Shown one piece after another: positions 56,990-61,360 of a stretch of 61,360 bases of DNA. Origin of the DNA: Nemertoderma westbladi (lineage: Eukaryota > Xenacoelomorpha > Nemertodermatida > Nemertodermatidae); assembly GCA_032718475.1 (NCBI GenBank), contig JAUCBJ010008495.1, forward strand, positions 1 through 61,360, read 5' to 3'. Positions within the stretch are counted from its first letter, which is position 1. Every line of letters begins with the position of its first letter. A model generated the notes under the pieces. That model was not told the DNA's origin. It searched no databases and worked only from the letters and a program-made list of their open reading frames with translations. The position numbers were made by a program, and so were the translations under genes.

Positions 56990-58020
56990 AATGCTGTGTT
57001 GTCGACATAATTGCACCGCCATAACTCCCTATCACCCATGACATTTGCTAGATCATCCGCATCTTCAAGGCCAGTGTCCTTTAAGATGCGTCTCAAGAAA
57101 GTCTCGGTTGTCCACCATGCTTATTCACTCCATGGAGACGCCGAAGCACAAGATTGTGCACTGGCTGGTCCTCACGGCGAAAGCAATGTCCTGCAAAGCG
57201 GAGGCGGCTTTGTTCTATTGTCAAGCTTGGGGGAACCAATGAGACACCTCCAATGTTATATAGTGTCTGGTTGGAGATGTGTGCATTGTACTTGACACAA
57301 TGAACCCGGCATAACATTCTTGTGAATGTGCCATCCAGAGATTTATCTAGGGGTTTTAACCTCGAATGATAAATTTATTTTACCGGAATTCCGCCAATAA
57401 AAGATAAGTTATTTTCGGTAAAATAAACTTCGAGGTTAAGACCCCTTCCTATAAATGTATAATAACAAACACCTCGAAAAACACAGCTTGACACTTAGAG
57501 CCCAGCATGGACTCCCGTAGAGGAGTACTGGAACTACTGCTGCTCTAAATAATCGGACCTTAAGTTTCCGATTAATTCTCGGTGACTTCCAAATCCTGGA
57601 AAGCCTATTCAAGGCTGTCCATGCCTTTCCCTTACGTATTCGAAGGTCCTCACCTCACTTCCGGATCCATGATCCCAGGTAACAGAAGTCATCCACATGC
57701 TCAAGCATACCATCCTTTGAGCTTATGCTCATCCGGTCAGACTTGCTGAGGACTTTCAAAGTTAACTGTCAAAATTTTGGTCTTTTTGGAGTTAATAAAA
57801 AGACCAACACTAGAAGCAGCCTGTTCTAATGAGCTGAGGAGCCGTTGGGCTCCCTCTAGTGATTCTGAGAGTACTCCTAGCTAAGTCATCAGCAAAGTCT
57901 AGATCAGTTAGGTACTTGGCAGGATTTCCTCGACTTCTGGAGCCAGTAGGTGGAGTTACCATAACCCCATTTATTACAACCGGAGTGTTATTAACTGAAT
58001 TTGGGAAAACAGACAACTTA
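56990..58020 (-). pseudogene. broken LINE, same family as 21.1 kb copy
   Basis: Reading leftward, RT motif YLTDLDFADDLA appears at about 57,900. Frameshifted pieces of the following region come next (GLFIN, M-L-E-H-V-D-D-F, Y-L-G-S-W-I). Then after a gap come RMLCRVHCVKYN, SRLRFAGHCFRREDQPVHN, ILKDTGLEDADDLANVMG and DRELWR. Several frame breaks and an internal deletion make it non-functional. A hairpin element sits in the gap. Confidence 0.75.
57349..57446. mobile_element. short hairpin (MITE-like) inside the LINE relic
   Basis: AGGGGttttaacctcgaa on the left is complementary to ttcgaggttaagaCCCCT on the right, and the pairing continues over tttattttaccg. The arms are about 40 bp with a loop of about 20. 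It splits the minus-strand LINE between its RT part and its C-terminal part. Confidence 0.7.
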
Positions 58021-58109
58021 GGTACATTTACTATACTTGATGACTTTGACTCCTACAGTAGGATACTTATCTTCTTCCGAAATAAAACGAACTACTTATG
58101 ATTAGAGTA

Positions 58110-59980
58110 AATTTAACAAACAAAAATTCCTCTCAGATTTACAAAAAATCCGATAACTGGACCTACAGAAATGATTCCATCCCAATCAAAGACTAATTTA
58201 GCGTCTTTTACAATAATTTCGAAAAGTTACTGTTTGTCAAAAACAATTAACGAAAAAATAAAACAACTCAAAATATATTTAAAAAAACAACCTTGGATGT
58301 AAGTTAATCTAGTAACCTGTGTCATTAAAAAAATAAACTTCACATTCTTCTTTAATGTCAAACCCAACGGCCGCAAAACTATTGGAATACAAAGCTTATA
58401 GGAACCCGTCTTACTAAAATTTTGCGGGCAGCAGAGAAAAGTTATTATGAAAAAGAGTTCGACAGAAATAAAAATAACAGCAAAAAAACATGGCAGACAA
58501 TAAATACTGCCTTACATCGTACTAAAAAAACGATAACTCCTCCTGTTAAAATTAAAACGGACAATTCGATCACCAATAACAAATCCGAAATAGCTAATAC
58601 TTTTAATAAACATTTCGCAACATTGGGTCCCAGCTCGCAGACAAAATTCCCAAGTCAAACAGACAGCCATCTCGATTTTCCAACTCATTTTCTCTAGTGG
58701 AACCATGTGAAACAGAAATTATCTTTTACTTATTAGACATTAAAAATATAATAACTGCTCAACTTTTGATGATTTTCCTTTAAACCTCGTTAAAATTGCG
58801 GCCTATGTTAGCACCACATTTAACTTATTTAATCTGTCTTTCCAGCAAAAAAGGTTTTTCCCAGATACTTTAAAAAAATTCCAAAATTATCCAAATTTTT
58901 AAATCATAAAATCCAACAGATAAAAATAACTTCCGTCCCATATCATGTTTCACCAATTTTCACCAAAATTTACGAAAGTGTTACCAAGAAGGCTGTTGAC
59001 ACTTGATATGTATTATTTATGTATTATGGTATTATTTCAGGTTACTTTGTGCCACTCTGGCACTGTATGCGGCACCCCCCATGGAGCGATCTTAAGCCCT
59101 AATCTATTTTTAATATACATCAACGACCTACCGAACTGTACTATATAAATTACTGGCCACACTTTTTGCAGACGACACGAACCTACTTTACTGTAACAAA
59201 AATACTGACACGCTTATTTCTATTCTTAATATACTGAACTACGGAAACTTGATGAATGGTTCACGGACAATTAACTCTCGTTGAATCTAAAGAAAACAGA
59301 ACACATTATCATGGACAATCGCTATTCAAATACAATAATTCCTGATGTAAGCCTTCAATCAACTACATTAACTAAAACTACGGCATCAAAATTTCTAGGA
59401 ATCTACATAGACAATAAAATAAACTTGAAAATTCACTGCAACCATTTATTGGAAAAAATATCAAAATTATCCGGGATCTTCTTTAAACTGAGACACATTC
59501 TACCTCTTGGTATTCTTAGAACTCTTTACTTCGCTCTAGTACACCCTTATCTAATATACGGAATACCTCTGTAGGGGAAATAGCCACCACGTAAATACTG
59601 CGAAAATCAAAGTGCAAGTTAACAAAATAGTTCGAGCCATAACTTTCAATCATTATCAGTCGCACGCTGCACCAATTTACAAATCCTTAAATATTCTGCC
59701 CTTAGATAAATTATTATTCGACCTGGAAGTAGCGAAATTCATGTATGATATAAACAAATCAAATAAATCGAAAGCTCTCCGGAAATGATTCCGTTTTACT
59801 AGCTCAATTCATTCATATAACACGCGCTCAGCTATGTCAAAAAAATTGTCATCCCGCAAGTTAGACGACTACTTTCGTTAAACAATCGATAAAATTCACA
59901 GGTCCGAAAGTATGGAATAACTTGCCTCTTAAAATAACAAATGTAAAATCAAAAAATTCCGTAGCATACCAGTACAAATA
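58110..59980 (+). pseudogene. CR1/L2-type LINE relic
   Basis: Plus-strand pieces in order. First comes the stretch before RT (EKSYYEKEFDRNKNNSKKTW; SEIANTFNKHFATLG). Next is the palm region GTPHGAILSPNLFLIYINDLP, then an FADDT-like catalytic segment near 59,165, and the segment NLKKTEHIIM with FLGIYIDNK. The C-terminal part follows, with LRTLYFALVHPYLIYGIPL, later IVRAITFN, LPLDKLL, SSIHSYNTRSA, and GPKVWNNLPLKI. These endings are typical of the CR1/L2/Jockey group. Many stops and frameshifts break it. Confidence 0.85.
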
Positions 59981-60757
59981 AATTATTCTAGATTCGCTTA
60001 TATAATAGTATCTTTTCATTCTTTTTTTTACAGGTACATAATCTAATTAAGTTTTCATTTTTCATTTACTGCAATTTTACTTTCCTTTTCCCAAAAGCAA
60101 ACATTCGACTAAATCTCATACAATATTATTTATCACAGTACATTATAGTATTTCATATTCATAGCATGAGATATATTCCCCCCAACATTCCATCATATCC
60201 GAGATCTAAACCCCCTAACAACCCACCCCCCCCCCCCCCCCATCCCTGAACTGAACACACGCTCCCCTGGCGGCAACTAAAATTAGTAGGTGCTACAGCT
60301 GCATGGCGGAGGACACATAATATATGTAACAAATTTAAACAATAATACAACTATAGCATTTAAAATTAATACTAGTATATTATTAATTTATGGAATTTAT
60401 TATTAAAAGGGTATAATTAAACTGAAATTAAATTGAAATTAAAATTAAATTGAAAAAAAACATCAATTTAAAAGTCCGGTTGTGATGAATCTTCATTCGT
60501 GTCAGTCCCGCCCAATGTCCAACTCTCGCACAATGAGCTCAGCAAATACGATGGGAAGTCGGCTTGTAAATGTATAATGAAACATAATAGAAATATAATT
60601 TGTTCAAATTTCAAAAGAATAATAAACACCAAAATATGCTCATCACCAAAATAAAGAACTACTTTACTATACATACAGACAGACATCTACCTAACTACAG
60701 CACAGCATTTGCAGAAGTCCCACCCCTTCCTTCATAGATGACCCCCCCCTGTAGACA
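59981..60757. other. intergenic DNA downstream of TOP3B
   Basis: AT-rich, with 16 C at 60226-60241. No gene seen. Confidence 0.45.
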
Positions 60758-61360
60758 TTACCTAGCCCCTCTGCGACCCCTATGCGGGCCCCCTCTACCT
60801 CTACTATACCCGGGTTTCCCCCTCCCCCTAGAGTTACCGCCCCCTCTAGGGGGCCGGTTATCGTTTACAATACGAACACTCGATTCGTCTATTAATATCA
60901 AAGTCACCAACATCGGGTCGCACATCATACAACCTCTGTACACCTTCCTATCGCCTGGGATGTTTGGGAATCCATTTTTATACTCGACGACTATAAAAGC
61001 GGCCCCGCATTCCGGACACTTTGTCCCGGAATCTACGACGACCGAAGCCGCGTCTTTAAACCCCTTGACGACCTGGGGGCACTTGTTGCACACAAACCTC
61101 CACTTTTGACCGCCGGGCGGCTCCAATACCAACGCCCCGCGGAGACAAGTGGGACAACGCGCCGGGGATTGGGAGCCGGGACCGGCGTGTCTGCACCCAG
61201 GGTGGGTGCACTCATTACAACCCATTCCTTTACGCATATCCGGGAACGGGGAATTATTATAACAATAAGGACAGATTACGTAAGTCTTATGGGATTTAGT
61301 CGGCCCAGATACAATCAACAACTCGAAATCGTCTAAAGGACATTTACTTTCGTTATAAAT
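60758..61360 (-). CDS. TOP3B: DNA topoisomerase III beta, C-terminal part (cut by window end)
   Basis: The frame is open from the window edge to TAA at 60758, about 200 residues; the start lies outside. TOP3B is a type IA topoisomerase acting on DNA and RNA, usually with TDRD3. The visible part is the zinc-finger tail. It begins with CPLDDFELL near the edge, then CPYC, MRKGMGCNECTHPGCRH, CPTC, WRFVCNKC, CPEC with AAFIVVEYKNGFPNIPGD, and CMMCDP. The last 35 residues are an RGG box (RPPRGG, SRGRG, HRGRRGAR), known in TOP3B to bind RNA. The KGMGCNECTHP block is diagnostic and separates it from TOP3A. Catalytic residues are not in view. No intron occurs in the visible part. Confidence 0.93.
   Translation of the reverse strand: MYNESKCPLDDFELLIVSGPTKSHKTYVICPYCYNNSPFPDMRKGMGCNECTHPGCRHAGPGSQSPARCPTCLRGALVLEPPGGQKWRFVCNKCPQVVKGFKDAASVVVDSGTKCPECGAAFIVVEYKNGFPNIPGDRKVYRGCMMCDPMLVTLILIDESSVRIVNDNRPPRGGGNSRGRGKPGYSRGRGGPHRGRRGAR

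Overview
This is nuclear DNA of an animal, most likely a marine invertebrate. The evidence is a set of animal-specific families: an RBPJ/Suppressor of Hairless factor, a CARD protein, FAM124, a PPP1R3 glycogen-targeting subunit, ATR, VPS28 and TOP3B. The intergenic DNA is AT-rich and crowded with LINE fragments, SINE-like pieces, foldback elements, minisatellites and homopolymeric G tracts. I cannot name the species. The frequent palindrome TAGGCCTA reminds me of echinoderm or hemichordate DNA, but that is an impression and not evidence.

Layout. 1.5-2.9 kb: a WD40-CARD protein (minus). 4.5-5.5 kb: FAM124-like (plus). 6.7-8.7 kb: a 2-kb element with long inverted ends. 8.8-16.4 kb: complete ATR kinase (minus) in one 7.5-kb reading frame. 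18-21.4 kb: an 81-bp minisatellite, a long inverted repeat and a LINE tail. 23.3-25.2 kb: RBPJ (minus). 26.4-27.2 kb: a palindromic pair of tandem arrays. 29.8-42.6 kb: one complete LTR element of the BEL/Pao type, 12,770 bp, with 1,233-bp LTRs and a 5-bp target duplication. 43.9-44.9 kb: PPP1R3 (plus). 45.5 and 48.5-49.6 kb: 32-bp and 35-bp minisatellites. 50.8-52.4 kb: a LINE relic with a fresh 449-bp tandem duplication. 54.1-54.8 kb: VPS28 (minus). 56.3-60.0 kb: SINE-like pieces, small foldback elements and two broken LINEs. 60.8-61.36 kb: the C-terminal part of TOP3B (minus), running off the window.

The host genes serve unrelated tasks (DNA-damage signalling, Notch-pathway transcription, ESCRT-I sorting, glycogen metabolism, RNA/DNA topology, a possible death-fold adaptor) and do not form an operon. 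What they share is structure. All seven are uninterrupted from start to stop (TOP3B as far as visible), although most have many introns in other animals. None shows an obvious poly(A) tail or decay, so an intron-poor genome fits better than seven separate retrocopies.

The best candidate for something new is the LTR element. Its LTRs are almost identical, so it moved recently. Its single 1,664-codon frame encodes Gag and an aspartic protease, but reverse transcriptase, RNase H and the integrase core are missing by an in-frame deletion. It therefore looks like a Gag-encoding non-autonomous element mobilised by a relative. The same frame carries six splice-donor-like sequences, all in the same codon phase, and the 3-kb 3' region holds unexplained open frames.
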